Positions 34,121 to 47,070 of a stretch of 64,000 nucleotides of DNA are shown here, in pieces (the stretch's first letter is position 1; every line of letters begins with the position of its first letter). The notes below the pieces were generated by a model. That model did not search any database, had not been told where the DNA came from, and saw only the letters and a program-made list of their open reading frames with translations. The stretch is taken from assembly GCA_018894105.1 (NCBI GenBank), contig CM032120.1:33750710-33814709 (forward strand), in the 5' to 3' direction. Source of the stretch: Jacaranda mimosifolia (lineage: Eukaryota > Streptophyta > Magnoliopsida > Lamiales > Bignoniaceae). The position numbers and the translations under genes are program-made.

Positions 34121-34720
34121 GAGAGTATAATGTATGTCGTTCAATGTACAAGGTCAAATGTAGCTCACGCTCTAAGTGCTATGAGCCGATTTCAATTCGA
34201 CCCTGGTGAACGTCACTGGAAAGCTGTTAAAGTAATCCTTAAGTATTTGAGAAGAACTAAGGATTTATTTTTAGTAAACAGCAATGGAGAATTGAAACTC
34301 GAGCAGTTTTTGGATTCTAGTTTCCAATCCGATATAGATGACCTAAAATCCTCTTCTGGATTATATTTTACCTCAATGAAGGCATGGTGAGTTGGAAGAG
34401 TTCCAAACAAGATACCACGGTCAAAACTACCATTGAGGTGGAATACATTGCAGTTTTGGAAACAGCAAAGAAGGGTGTTTGGATAGAAACTTCATTTAAG
34501 AGTTGGGTATAGTGCCTAGCATGCATGAGCCTATGGTTGTCTTTTGAAGACAACTTAGGACTTGAGCCAAGATATCATTAGTAATCCAAACACAAGTAAA
34601 CACATTATCATTTGATCTATGAGATCAATTGATAGAGGCAACAATTGAGTAGATAAAGTTGTCTCAAAAAAGAATATAGCAGAATTACTGTCTAAACCAA
34701 ACCATTAAATGCAAAAGGTC
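33998..34720 (+). pseudogene. Copia RNase H
   Basis: An open stretch (33998-34390) gives KISHIPYASAIESIMYVVQC, GERHWKAVKVILKYLRRTK and LEQFLDSSFQSDIDDLKSSS, the copia RNase H region; the usual YADADxAGD block reads FLDSSFQSDIDD. Weaker matches follow, ending with the terminal copia block EKMGIKAMGNWL at about 34737. The rest is broken by stops. Confidence 0.82.
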
Positions 34721-34772
34721 TTTGAAAGACATCTTGAGAAGATGGGCATTAAGGCTATGGGGAATTGGCTTT

Positions 34773-34788
34773 AAGGCAAGTGGGAAAT
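34773..34788 (+). promoter_or_regulatory. Polypurine tract of the copia element
   Basis: AAGGCAAGTGGGAAAT lies directly before the 3' LTR start TGTTAGAATAGT. Confidence 0.8.
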
Positions 34789-36963
34789 TGTTAGAATAGT
34801 GCCTCACAACCAATTAGATTGACATGTAAACTATTTCACTTGTTAGATAATCTTGAGTGAATGATATTCATATTTCAATGTCCATCTTCATCTTATGCTT
34901 ATTTTACTTCACTAGCATTTGGTTGAAGCCCTTAGATCACACATGACTATGGGACTTGGTCACATGCTGGGTGGTGTCATGAAACAGGTCTTACACGGCC
35001 ATGATCTTAAAATATTTCAAGTCGTAGAATCTTCTGAGACAAGGCATCTAAGATTCAGATAGACTTGCATTAACGATGCATAAATTTGAGTTGGATATTG
35101 CTCCATTTCATTAGCAATCCATGTTAGACATTGGTGCATGTTAGTAGGAGCTTGTTAAATAACAAGTTCACTATAGGCCCACTAAGAGAATCCATTAAAT
35201 AGTCGCAGTGGCAAGTTCTCCAACTTACGCTAGTGCATATAATTAATCCTTAGACCTAAGGATCCATGGTAACCTTATGTTTAGGTTTTCATGCTTTGAC
35301 TCTTTCTTGACCACTCTGCGGGTCATCTAGGTTGAACTTGGGTATGAGCTACTTAGGCATAAAGGTTTGTGAGATCCAAGATGGGATCCATCTCCTTGTC
35401 ATTATGAAGGGCAAGTGCATCTCCTATGCATTCTATAATGATTGACTCCAAGGAGTCCTTGCGCAAGGCAGTATGACAATTTAGAAAAAGAGTTTTCCAA
35501 AGATGAGGTCATAAACCGAAATCAAACATTAGAAATAGAAACATAGTTATCCAGGATATTAGGAAGCCTGCAAATATCTTGCCTTAGGCCTCTTTCGGGA
35601 GATAGAAGATGGAAATGCTATATTTGCATGGCAAGCGTAGAGCTAGAATGGTTCACCAAGAGCATATTCATTTTGGCCAATTAGTTGGGCTCTATGGGCT
35701 TGCGGTAAGACATCAACCATGAAGATTGGGTACTCTTCAATTAATAGAGATTAATTGAATTGAGTTATTAGTTTAAAGGAGTTTAAACTAATGTGAATAT
35801 TTCAATATTCAAAATATCACAAGAGTTGTGAGCCCATGTCCAATGAATATGAAAAACTAATGGGTCACACAGAAAAGTCTAAAGGAAGTTCTATCTGATG
35901 AAGGGAATTTTCTAAAAGTTAGAAAATCCCTAGTGACCGATTTTGTGGAGAAAATGGTTAGCTAATATTTAGTCATTTTGGCTTGATTGATTTAATTGTT
36001 AAATTGATCAAAAGAATTTAAGGAGTTAAATTACACCAATTAAATTAAGGAGTTAATTTAATTGGTGTCGTATGACAATTAATTAGTCAAGTTAAGTTAA
36101 GGAGTTAAGTTAACATTTTCTAGTTTAAGGAGTTAATTTAATTTAATTAATGTGAGGAATTAATTTTGGAGAGAAATTCAAATGAAGGAGTTCATTTGAG
36201 GTGGATCTAGAATTTATTTGGATGACATTTCATGAGATAAAATGAAGACTCAAAATGAAATTCAAATGCAAGTGAAATTTACATTTCACATACAAGTTAT
36301 CTTGCTCAGTTGGCACCCTACCTCATGAGAGGTGTGATGCCAACTTGCATCACACCTTTTCATCTATATATAGAGGGGTGTGCGGCCACATGCAAGACTT
36401 CAATACTAGATTCTCTTTTTCCCTCCGAAACTGTGATATACTCATATGTTGAAGTTTCAGATATTTTTCTTCACATTCCCTCCACTTTTTGGCCTTCATC
36501 TCTTCTTCATCCATTAGTGATCCAGCTAACTAAAGGCTGATTGGAGCTTGCCTTAGGTGTGTGGATCATTTCATTGGAGGCTAGATATTTGGATAGCTTT
36601 GCGCTTGAAGATCCACTGCAGTGTAGATTGATTGGAGGCGATTTTGAAGCACATGTTGATTTTTGTTTTTGCTGAAACTTTTACTGGATATTCCTCAAGG
36701 TGTTTGGGATGTGCTGTCCAAATTTTAGCCAATTCGGGGGATTGATAAGATAAATGTTTCCAGTTCTCTGTTGCACCAAGAGGAGACAGTTTTGAAAAGT
36801 TCAACCCTATCTTCCTTCCTACCTTGGATTTTAAGCAATCAGGTAATTTTCTACAACCAAATCCATTTTAGAAGCATGATTTGATCCTTGGATTGAGTGT
36901 AGCCAAGTTTGATTTAGCTATTTTTGCTTTATTAATTAGATCCTTGTACTACACTCTTCTTCA
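34789..36963 (+). repeat. 3' LTR of the copia element
   Basis: It starts TGTTAGAATAGT, ends CTACACTCTTCTTCA, and is followed by the target duplication TATAC. Sampled stretches agree with the 5' LTR at roughly nine positions in ten, by eye. Confidence 0.95.
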
Positions 36964-36968
36964 TATAC

Positions 36969-37850
36969 TTTCGTTTTTCTTTAGTAGTATGTTAGATGTC
37001 GTTTTCTTTTGGAACCAAGTGTAGACCAGACGTTGTTTGCTACTTGAGCATTATGATTATGTTAAACATTGTTTTCTTTTACAGTTGGTTGAGTAGCCTT
37101 TTCACTCTTTTCCATACTTAACTATTGGGATGATTTAAAGCATTGCTTGTTCTTTTTATGTTACTTGTACCTTATTGTGTTTTGTGCCTTTTTTGCTTTT
37201 TTCGCTTGTTTCTTCGGACTTTGCTAAAAGAAAACTTGATTGCAAGCCTCATAGGATCCTGTAATGAACTTGACTTTTATGAGCCCTCTTAGTAGTCTTA
37301 CTATAACATTTGTGTTCAATTCTCCCACTTGAGAGTCTCAACGTAGTGTTTCCTATTATGCCTCATTGGGTGTTGTACCGTAGTGTGTGTTATCAATATG
37401 TCACCTTGTGGATCTTACTGTGTTGTTTGTTGTCAATATGCCCCCTTAGGAGTCTTAATATAACCATTGGTATTGCACATCCCCCTTGGGAGGTAGCACT
37501 ATAGTCATCAATGCTACGTGTTCCCTTGGGGGTCTTATAGTAGTCTTTATTGTTTGCATGCCTCGTTGAGGGTCTTATAACACTCTTTGCTACTGTGCAC
37601 CCTTTTAGAGCTCTTACAATGGTCTTTTGTCTATGCCACGTGTGCTCTCAAGGATCTTATAGTGGTCTTTTCTACTTACCTAGCACCCTTTTGGGGTTTT
37701 GTAATAGCAATGATGTTGTTAGCCACATGCACCTTCGGGTCTTATAATAGTGTTGTTGTAGCTCATCTGTTGGTCATTGCATGGAGCTGTTACCATTATT
37801 TTCTTCATTTATCTATTTTTTTTTTTTTTTATATGCATGCCTCTTGAGTC
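36969..37850. repeat. Tandem array, right of copia
   Basis: The motif GGGTCTTATAGTAGTCTTT or a variant recurs near 37411, 37450, 37490, 37531, 37571, 37609, 37652 and 37694, at intervals of about 38-43 bases. The units resemble the more degenerate units at 26780-27050 on the other side of the copia insertion. The element therefore landed inside one array. Confidence 0.75.
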
Positions 37851-40800
37851 TTACCAAGAATGAGTTATTCTTATGATTGAGAATTGTATAGTTAAAAAAA
37901 CATGTAAAGAAACTTCAAAATATTTTGTTAAAGTAGCAAAATAAAGAATTATCATCCCCTAAGTTGGACGATCTTTTACTCATGATGAAACAAAACATTT
38001 GCCTATGTTACTGGAGACGCAACTTGAATATTGAAAAGAAAAACTACTCTACTAAAATAAAATGCACTTATTATTGAAAGCAAATCACGTGCGCCTTAAA
38101 TGACATGTTTATTGAGGTTGAGGCTTTCCTATGTTAGCTGAGTTGCTAAGGGTGGCTTATTCCATCTCAAATGTTTCCTTATATTGCGATCTCGCATTGC
38201 ATGGACTTCTCTATTTAAGGATAGACCTCCAATAGAGGTGCTACAATAGTGTTAGCCTCTTTTGCCTTTGTCTTTTGAACTGCGCCACCTTTTCATGTTT
38301 CCTAGACTCGTAGCATGGAGTTTCACTCCTTTCAAAATATTAGTGTAGCACTTCTTGGGGATATACTGGTTGTCAATTGCTTCTCCTGTTCTTTAGAGGA
38401 ATCTTCACCTTTTGCTATCCAGTTTTGTGATGGGACACGAAGTTATAGTTCTCTTTCTTTACTACATTCCTATCTTGGAAGCTTCTCAGGCCCACTTGGG
38501 CATCATGTGCATCTGACCTCCTGGTCTTGTACACCTCATCCTAGGTATGCACGGCATTACTCAACTTCTAAGCATACATTGGGGTTACTTTATAGCTTCT
38601 ACAAACTCCAGAAATTTTTGTAATCCTTCTTTCACCGACAAGCTTCTACACTGAAGGCTGATTTGAGTGGTGTCTCCTCCCTTGAAGCTCTGGTGGTAGC
38701 CATCGACTTGAATCTTTCTTCTAAGTGGTGTCTGCGAAAGCCTTTGCAATTTTTTTCCATAGTGGACTCTATCTTTTCCAAGACCTTTTTTTTACGTGTC
38801 GAGGAAGAAAAATGTGATTTGTCTGCTGTCCGCCGCCATCGGGAGCCGGCTCTCTTAGCCGAGTGTTCAGCATTGGAGTTCTCTTTACATGGTATTTGAG
38901 TTAGGGAGAAATCTTTGAGCATTCTCCAATTGCGACTGAGGTACTTTGCAATATTTATCTCCTCAGGGCAAGTTTGGTTGGGTTTTGAATTTATCTCATG
39001 ATACAATGTGTGATTACTGATCATTGTAGTGTAGTTCGGTTTGTATAATTATTTGTAAATATGCAACATGATTGTTGTTTAGTTAGATGTATAATAATCC
39101 TTGCCATGTGATTATTCCCATTAAATGACCATGTTGTCCTTGATTAAAAAAATGAAAAAAAAAATCTTTTTCTTCTCTTTATACCACAAACCAGCAAGCG
39201 TTTTCATGTTTTCATTGTTAAATAGCTTCCTTTTCTTCTGTACTTGTTAAATATCTCCCACTACCACCTAACACCTCTCCCCCAAGGTCGCCTGTTTGCA
39301 TGTTGTATGTCCAATTGATTCCTTACAAAACTCATCTGCATCCTCATTTTACATAGTAAGCTTCCTATTTGAAAATCACAAAACTAGCAGGTGTACTTTT
39401 TTGATGTATTTTTTATTGTTTAGAGCAAGACTTGTGAGCATTATTTAGTTGGATAAATTTTTGCATGAAGTAGGTTTTTAAATGAATTTGTGGTGCTTCT
39501 CTTGTGGACTCATTTATGGGTTTGATTTACTCCAAGAAGTTGCAGAAATTGCTATTTGTTATTTTCTTTATATTTTTATGACATAATATCAATGAAATTT
39601 CAAATGGGATATAAATTTTGATAAATATGATAAAGTTAGGTTGATTATTTGACGTAAATCATTTTAATTGATTTGATTTTAAATTTGATATATTTTTGGA
39701 GTAAATGATACATTTTAAAACTAGTATGTTGCAAAGAAAGCCAAGCTTGAGAAGTCATGATGCTTATTTACATACGTTACTGTGTTGTTTTTAAATTTAG
39801 TATGCTTATCAAGATACTTGTCTATTTTATTCAATTAGATGGTGAAGGAACATGCTATTTCCATGCTATTGCAGTAATGGTACCATGTTGTTCCTACGAG
39901 TCGGTCCTCAGCGCAAAATCTAGGGAGATACTATTACAAGTGTCTGGTTGATAAGAAACATGAGTTTTAGTTCATAACGGACTGATCAGGTAGGGCAAAG
40001 TCGATGTGCACACCTCCGCCATATACTCTACAATGACCAATTTGTTGATACTCCATCGACATTCACGAGTAGTCAATCTCCTCTCAAATTTAGAAAGGCA
40101 TCCCAATCCAATAACTACAATGGTGAAGAAGGCTCATCATCCCAAGCGCAAAGTGACATCATTCCTTCTTCGTTAATGTCAATTGATCGTCTTCATTCAA
40201 CTTATATGAGTACTACTTCATCCCCTTCAAGTGTTGAAAATTCGTACTAGCAGGATTTTGTTATTGTTTGTCATGCCTCATCTGTGGTATCTCAATGACA
40301 TTGGCAGTTTTTCTTGCATTCATCTTATCTAAATTTGTGTAGGATTATCTTGTGATGCTTATGATGGATTTGCTATTAGGATATATTGAATGATTAGATT
40401 GTACTAGCCTTTTTCAATTTGAACTAATATAATGTCATTTTGAATTATCTTTATGTTTATGAATTTTCCCGCATGCCATCTTAGAACTAATAAGAAGTCT
40501 TTGATAATTTGCCTAATTAAAATCATCACACAATATATTAATAACGCGAGAAGTTATGCAATCAACATTACCATAAAATTACGTTATAATTAACACGTAA
40601 TTCTAGAAAATAAACGACATTACATAAATAAATATAGAAAGCCACACTTGTACATCGAAGTGAGACCCTTCAAATCAGTGTGTCCTTGGCAGCTGGTTAA
40701 GGGATTAACCGAAGATATTCTTCAAACATCATTCACAATTTATCCTAAGTTATTTTGCCTTGATACTTGTAGACCCTTCAAATCGTTGTTGCTGTTGAAA

Positions 40801-40899
40801 TTTGAGGAAAAAAAATTATACATGAGTAATTCATACGGATATTAAACATAAAAATATAAAAATAGTCAAAACTTTATTAATACTTTGAAAATGCTAGCT
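37851..40899. other. Unassigned sequence
   Basis: No gene or bounded element was recognised. At 38640-38880 the sequence is less AT-rich and open on both strands, without a recognisable domain. At about 40025-40249 a plus-strand frame reads QFVDTPSTFTSSQSPLKF and ends SSPSSVENSY, a serine-rich tail that looks like decayed coding DNA of unknown origin. Confidence 0.4.
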
Positions 40900-41220
40900 A
40901 ATTACGAAACATGAAGATTACACCGCTATTATATTCGCCCCTTGATCATTGGAGATTAAGAGAGTGTTTGGTGGATGGTCATAAGCCACACGTGATAAGG
41001 TAATGAGTTGCTTGAAGATATTGTACCAACAATGCAAAGCATGAACTCACTGACATAAAAATGGTTCATCATATATTAAACCCAAGCGATTCTCAATTTG
41101 TAACTACGCTACAAGTATTACGAAGCGGTATAGAACATTGGTGAAGTATTGCTCTACATCCTTTATCCAATTAACATTGTAGAAAATATCTTCTTGTGGT
41201 GAAATGGGAGTATTAGCCAT
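40900..41220 (-). pseudogene. Possible Myb/SANT-like remnant
   Basis: From an ATG at 41220 the minus strand reads MANTPISPQEDIFYNVNWIK, then FTNVLYRF, and after stops LHCWYNIFKQLITLSRVAYD followed by HPPNTLL. The layout of a tryptophan-rich start followed by a YD--TN block resembles the Myb/SANT-like domain of plant Harbinger-associated proteins. The match is short and broken by two stops, so the call is tentative. Confidence 0.3.
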
Positions 41221-42189
41221 TTTTTATCCTAGGAAATGAAAATTGAACACGTGTTGTGTGGGTGTGCTTTTATGTGGCCTATATAAGTGGCCTTATATAG
41301 GTTTTAAATCAAATATAAAGAATATAAAGGCTAACTAATCAGTAAAAAGAATCTACTACAAACATAAATCTAGCAATACAACAAAACCAATTACACAAAC
41401 CAAGATATGAATAATTGATATGAGAAGCATGGATCCACATCCAAGTACATAAGAAGCAATGATCTTCAAATTTAATTAATTTATGTAGAAAATTAATTTC
41501 TAGCAATATGAGAATTTCTTGGTGAAAGTATTGCTCCCATTTCTTGATTTTGTTTATTTATCCAAGTCTCAGTAAATTATTGCTCATATTCTCCATATTG
41601 TTAAACTTTTGCCACATTAAAGCTGGGTCACTCTATAAACTAATAACACTTATGTTCGCACTTAGTTATGAATTTAATCATTGAATAGTATAGGTAAAAA
41701 GGATGCAAAAGAAATTATTTATAATAGCACACAGATTAGTGCATGAATTATATTCAACATACATATTTGTTAGTAAGCAACATGTTTTTTGCTATATAAG
41801 TTAGGGAATTAATTCTCACTAGCTGGCGCCTATCTAAGTAAAATAAGCTTGTCTTTATTTCATTTCCTATCTACTTAGACAACCTATCTTATGGCTAAGG
41901 AATCGTTACAGATATCTCCCAAAGGCATTTATGTGGTGTAGCTGCAAATTAGTCATGACGCAGGGAATTGATTTCCTTCATTAGAGTAAAGTGTACACTC
42001 AAAGAGTCATTCGAATGAATTGTCATCTTTATTTGAAATCCACTATTGCATACAGTGATACCTACTTTATATGGATATAACTTAACTATAAAAACATTCA
42101 CATTTTGTATGAGTCTCTTCATTTCATCTAAATGAATTGCTTAACTCAATTCATTATAGTATGTCAAATATCATTTACAAGTTGAGATT

Positions 42190-42990
42190 ATGGCTAGGAG
42201 AAAATTTCGTGAGCAACATGATTTTTTTCTATGATAGGGAATGGAAAAGCATGTCGATCAGTTTCTGAACTATAAAGAATGCATTACGAGACATTGATGA
42301 GGCATTTGGAACAACATTTACTTTCAAAGATTGTATGAAGAGGTGGAAATTTTTATATGAGAGATACACTATGTTTAACTACATTATGGACATCCTGAGA
42401 GTTCTTTCGATTGAGAAAATAATTTCATAAATTGCCAAAAAATGAGTTGGATGGATCCCATAAAGGTTTGACTACAAATGATTTCTCATTTGTGTTTACG
42501 CTACTAATATAATATTGTCTATATTTTTTAATTATTTATATTCTTTTTTGTATAGAAATACCCCCTGGCAGAGGCCTACATACTTGAAGGGAAGCCTTGT
42601 TAGCTGTAATTGTGCTCAATCTTTACTGGTACCTATGATTCAACACGGAAAACTCCCACACAACATAAGGTCATTCAAGAAATTGCTATGAAAGGAGAAT
42701 CTAACTTGTTTATACAAACTTCTTTTTGGAGTGATTCGGTTTCCTATATATGTTAAGGATTCATTTCACTCGGTATTCCACAACCAAGCAAAGAAGTTAA
42801 CCAACCACAATGAGATGATGTCAACATGGAAAAGGCATACATGCTAGAGAAAAATATGCCATCTTTTGAATTTAACCAAACTTGGAGTGCTGAGTACTCC
42901 ATGATGATTAATATAATAGCTGCCAAGCTTCTTACTCTATTGGATGGCCAGATAAATATGGATTTTCAAAACTAACTTGAAGACCATGCT
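42190..42990 (+). pseudogene. Myb/SANT-like (L10-interacting type) remnant
   Basis: Plus-strand translation gives NALRDIDEAFGTTFTFKDC and MKRWKFLYERYTMFNYIM at about 42275-42390. After an intron-like gap ending TATAG comes YPLAEAYILEGKPC (about 42555) and later AEYSMMINIIAAKLLTLLDG. This order matches plant Myb/SANT-like domain proteins, in which the helix block is followed by a HPxAxAYxxxGxP block. Stops break it. Such genes accompany PIF/Harbinger transposons and have also been domesticated. Which of these this was cannot be told. Confidence 0.45.
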
Positions 42991-42999
42991 ACTGCATCA

Positions 43000-44318
43000 T
43001 AGTACTTTCCAGTCGTTTTACTTCCTACATAATTATCATTTTAATTTTGAATTCACTTGATGTGTTTGTATTATATTTTTTAAGGTTATGTTATTTAGTA
43101 TTGGGTCTAGTTTGCAATTCTTTAGATTTTTTAATCAATTACTTATATTTACAATTATTAAAATTTGGTGGGTCCATGAAATACAATTCCATTAGATGCT
43201 GCTAATTAACAAAAGGGTATCAATATCATATACATATTTTTTAGCAAATTAACAACCATGTCCTACTGGTACAAAGTTTTCAACCCCATATAACCTTACT
43301 TCAGCAACTCTTTAGTGTGCCTAAACTGATACATTGGCTGTCAAATTTCTAGCACCTTTTTAGCAATCAAAAAATCCCTCCATGCAATAATTCTGACCCT
43401 TCAAATTAAAATTCAATCTCAAGATCCTAGTCTAGCATAATTGAATCAAATTATGGTGTAAAGGCCGAAGATTTTGCCTAGGCTAGATTTAAACTTCTCG
43501 CCAGTTTAGGGATCGAATCCCTTCTGTATCCATTTTCACCATCTAATGGACGCCTTCAATGAAGCAGGTATCAAGCCCCAAAATGAACAATTTGCAGTAG
43601 ATTTTCAGAAATTAAAAATTCTTCTTCAGAGGGCCAAGGTTTGAAATTGAATTCTAGCAGCTTTGAAGCAAAATAAGGGCCTCACTTCAACAAGCAAGGA
43701 TCAACTCCAATGTCCAGCAATCAAAGTGTTGAACGCCAAAAAATAATACACCACCCTATACTCTTTACAAAAGTAGCAACAAGGAACTTGTTTTCAATGA
43801 ATTTTGTTGCATAAGATAGCAACAAACTTTTGCTGCTTCAAGCCCTAAACTTAATCGAGTCTAGGAAGTGCAAGCTCCAAAAGGACATCAAAGTTCCCAA
43901 GGAAAACAACAGCATAAGATCAAAACAAAATCAACCAAACTTAGCCTTTTCAAATCTGTACTCCTCTTGAGATTAAGCTTTCAAATCAAGGTTCACAAGA
44001 ATTTGCCAAAGAACCTAAAACATGGAAAAATCCCTTTACAAAAAGATCACAATTTTTTGTCACCATAAAAATGACATCAGATTATCACAGATAAGGATTC
44101 AAAACAGTCTTTGAACATAAAATTCCATCACATAGATTAGCAATATTGAGCAGATAGCCAACAAGTAAAAATTCCAACAGGATTAGCCCCACAAAATTCA
44201 AACTAACAACAACATTTCTGCATGTACAGTAAGGCCAAATGACAGAGCTAAGTTAAACCAACGAACAAAATCCAATGATAGTAATCAATATCACAAAGGC
44301 TAAAAATACAACAGTCGT
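43000..44318. other. Unassigned sequence
   Basis: No gene or bounded repeat was recognised. Around 43495-43530 the string GGGATCGAATCCCTT superficially resembles a tRNA T-arm but lacks a matching upstream tRNA fold. Confidence 0.4.
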
Positions 44319-44326
44319 ATTCCAAA

Positions 44327-45952
44327 TAGGCCTGTCAATGGGTAGGGTTTTACCCTACCCATGCCCATGATAATAGTACAATACTCATATCCATACCCAA
44401 TAAATAGATATGAGACCCGGATCTTACCCAGACCCATTAAGAAAAATGGAATGGGTAAAAGTAAGGTCTATACCCATAAAATACCCAAATATCCGATACT
44501 CAAGAAATACCCAATATCAAATACCCATGTTCCAACTCCCTCCTTCTCAATTTTAATCTTTTTTACTCATAAAATTTTATTTAGTTACCATTTTCATCAA
44601 ACCTAAAGCCAAGAATATATTAAAAATAATTAAACGGGTGTAATTATGTTTATATGTAAAACTTACCCATGTATCATATACCTTGATAATGAGTCATATA
44701 CCTTGAAAGTACTCATTATCCAAATACCAAATTTAACTAGTTAACCCAAATTACTTATATCAAAATTAATTAATACTAATAATCATGGCATACTTGAAGT
44801 GTATACTTAAATTTTTTAATATATATAAAATAAAATTAAAATTAAAATTAGTTTGAATTTATTTATTTTCAGCAGCTTTGGACAGTGGAGAAAGAAAGAA
44901 TATTTAAAAGATGTTTACATTACTATAGAAAAATTTAAGAGTATGAATATTATAAATTCTTCCTTTTCTGGTTGGGGGGGGGGCATGGGCAGAGGGGAGT
45001 GTTGTAGTGCTCGATGCAAGTCATTTTGATGCATTACAGATTGAGAAGGCTTTGCATATATTAAAGTTGAAATTGAATTTGTTATCCATATGTCCATCTT
45101 ATTTTGTTTATATTTTGAAAATGAAATATTATCTTTAGAAATATGAAAAATTATGGTGCATTGTTTGAAAATTTTTATTTTTCAAAAATATTTTTTAAAA
45201 TTATATTTTATTAAACATGTTCTCTTCGAAAAAAATATGAACTTATTCAAGAATTATTTGAAGACATCCTTGCCTTTTCCTTTTTTATTTATATTTTAAA
45301 ATATTTACTAAATGTAATAACATAAATTTTTCTACTATTTACATATGTTTGATTGAATATATTACATGAAATAATAATATTTCAAAAAAATGAAAAGAAT
45401 AAAGTTAAAGAAAGAAAAAATAATATCTTAGAGGAAAAATAGAGAGAGGAAAAAAAACATAATATGAGGAAGAGAGAGAAAAGTGATATATACTCTTGTG
45501 GTTCTTATTTGTTTAATATACCAAAAATTAAATATATAATTAACTAAAAATTAAATATGTAAACTCTTTTTTAATTTAAAAAAATCAAGTTAACTTTTTT
45601 GAAATATGTCAAAAAAAATTAGTTAATATTAATAAATTACTCTAGCATTCAAACATTAGGTAGTTTTAGCATTTTGATTGACAAAAAGAAAATTTGGAAA
45701 AGATGAAAAAGCTAGTCAGGTCAAAACAGAATCCAGATTTTGGTCTAATAAACTAGACCCAACCATACACCCAATGGGTCTTGGGTTTGATAGGGTAGCA
45801 TCTAGTTTAGGGTCTATTATTTGGGTATTTTAGGATATGAGTCTAATTGAGTCTACGAGTGGAGTAAGGTAGGGTAAATATAGGGTCTAACTATTTTGGT
45901 ATATTAGGGTATAGGTTTGGGTAAAGCAATACCCTACCCATTGACAGGCCTA
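44327..45952. mobile_element. hAT-type non-autonomous element A
   Basis: The ends are inverted repeats: TAGGCCTGTCAATGGGTAGG at 44327 and its exact complement read inward from 45952. The flanking eight bases are identical, ATTCCAAA at 44319-44326 and 45953-45960. An 8-bp target duplication with ends of this form is typical of hAT elements. Subterminal regions are rich in TACCC/GGGTA motifs in both orientations. There is no transposase. Confidence 0.92.
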
Positions 45953-46102
45953 ATTCCAAATATCATAAGCAGATTGTTAGTTGGCTTTTTAATAAGAACT
46001 GCTCCAGCAAATAGCATTCATCATATACATAGAGGAATTTAATACATTAAAAATCAGTAAAATAGTACATAATTAAATTCAAAATGCACCCAATCATTCC
46101 AT

Positions 46103-46715
46103 CATGGATTAAAAAATTGGATTGAACCGGTCGGACCGTCAACCAGTTGGTGAGCCTGTCCGATTTTCTTATAAAATTGAAAAACTAAAAAAAAAAATCT
46201 TATCTTTTTTTTAAAAACAGTCCAGACTGGCTGGTTGGACTGGTGAACCGCTTATGATTTAATTGAACCCGAGCAGTTTTTTCATTTAATTTTTAATGAA
46301 ATTAATTTTTTAAAATTTTTTTTGTCTAAGTACAAAGTTTGAAGGCTAAGGTACACCTCACAAGCTATTTAAAAGTCAAAAAAAGCCTTGGTTTAGAATT
46401 TAAACTTTAGAATTAATTCATACACTCTCAACTTTAAACTTTAGACTTGAGATATTTAAATTGTTGTAATCATTTATAATATGAATTGTGAAATTTAGAT
46501 TGTGATGTTAGACAACATCATTTAAGCTCTTTATGTTTTATATTTCAGCATTTTATTAATGTTTAAGTAATATATATAATATAAATATATATTTCATAAT
46601 TATGATGTCACAATTCAATTGCGATTCAATTACAGTCCCGATCAACGGTTGAACCAGTGAACCGTGAACGAGTAAGTTTTCCAGTTCAATAAACGGTATG
46701 ATTTTTCAAACACTG
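46103..46715. mobile_element. hAT-type MITE B
   Basis: The left end CATGGATTAAAAAAT and the inward-read right end CAGTGTTTGAAAAAT agree at 11 of 15 positions. The flanks are CATTCCAT (46095-46102) and CATTTCAT (46716-46723), an 8-bp duplication with one mismatch. Internally both ends carry AACCGGT/GGTTGAACC-type motifs in opposite orientation, a composition often seen in plant hAT MITEs. There is no gene. Confidence 0.7.
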
Positions 46716-46723
46716 CATTTCAT

Positions 46724-47062
46724 AACTAGTGTAATGACAAATTTAATTCCAACTACTAGAACAAACTATGTAATCACTCAACTACTAAAGTCCATGAACG
46801 TAGAAAAATGACATCAAATAAGTTAATTTTTAAAGACATAAAGGTCGTAATATAATTCATCCATATTGTTGGAACAAAAAGCACCATACACAGAGTTGAC
46901 TATTGCTTCAAACTCACAACTCATATAAAAAAGACAAGCTCCAGTTTGCCAACGTCATTAACAATTATAAACAACATTCCTAAGGCTATCATCTAAACAA
47001 TCATATTTCTTGGTTTTGGGTGTATGGAAAAAAAACACTCCAATTCATCTTTGTTTTTAACC
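46724..47062. other. Spacer between hAT elements B and C
   Basis: Ordinary AT-rich sequence with no recognisable feature. It may be 3' flank of the Harbinger element, whose genes begin beyond element C. Confidence 0.4.
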
Positions 47063-47070
47063 AATCTAAT

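Larger units (their letters stand above)
27123..36963 (+). mobile_element. Ty1/copia retrotransposon, complete but inactive
   Basis: A 9.8-kb element with LTRs of 2177 bp (27123-29299) and 2175 bp (34789-36963). It is flanked on both sides by TATAC (27118-27122 and 36964-36968), an exact 5-bp target duplication. A primer binding site resembling the complement of initiator tRNA-Met (TGTCAGAGCC) follows the 5' LTR. Order is gag, protease, integrase, reverse transcriptase, RNase H, which defines copia. There is a ~2-kb non-coding leader before gag. Stops, frameshifts, a zinc-knuckle substitution, an integrase deletion and a YVDN active site make it non-autonomous. Confidence 0.95.

Noticed and set aside
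38632..39024. 130-residue minus-strand frame, basic and charged
   Set aside because: No recognisable domain, no intron or context support, and the opposite strand is equally open.
40960..40985. GAGAGTGTTTGGTGGATGG as a left end of the Harbinger element
   Set aside because: It falls within a Myb/SANT-like translation, and the CAAACAAAC-type sequence at 51240-51290 is not its complement beyond a few bases.
43495..43530. GGGATCGAATCCCTT as a tRNA T-arm
   Set aside because: No acceptor stem, anticodon arm or A-box-like sequence at the right distance could be built.
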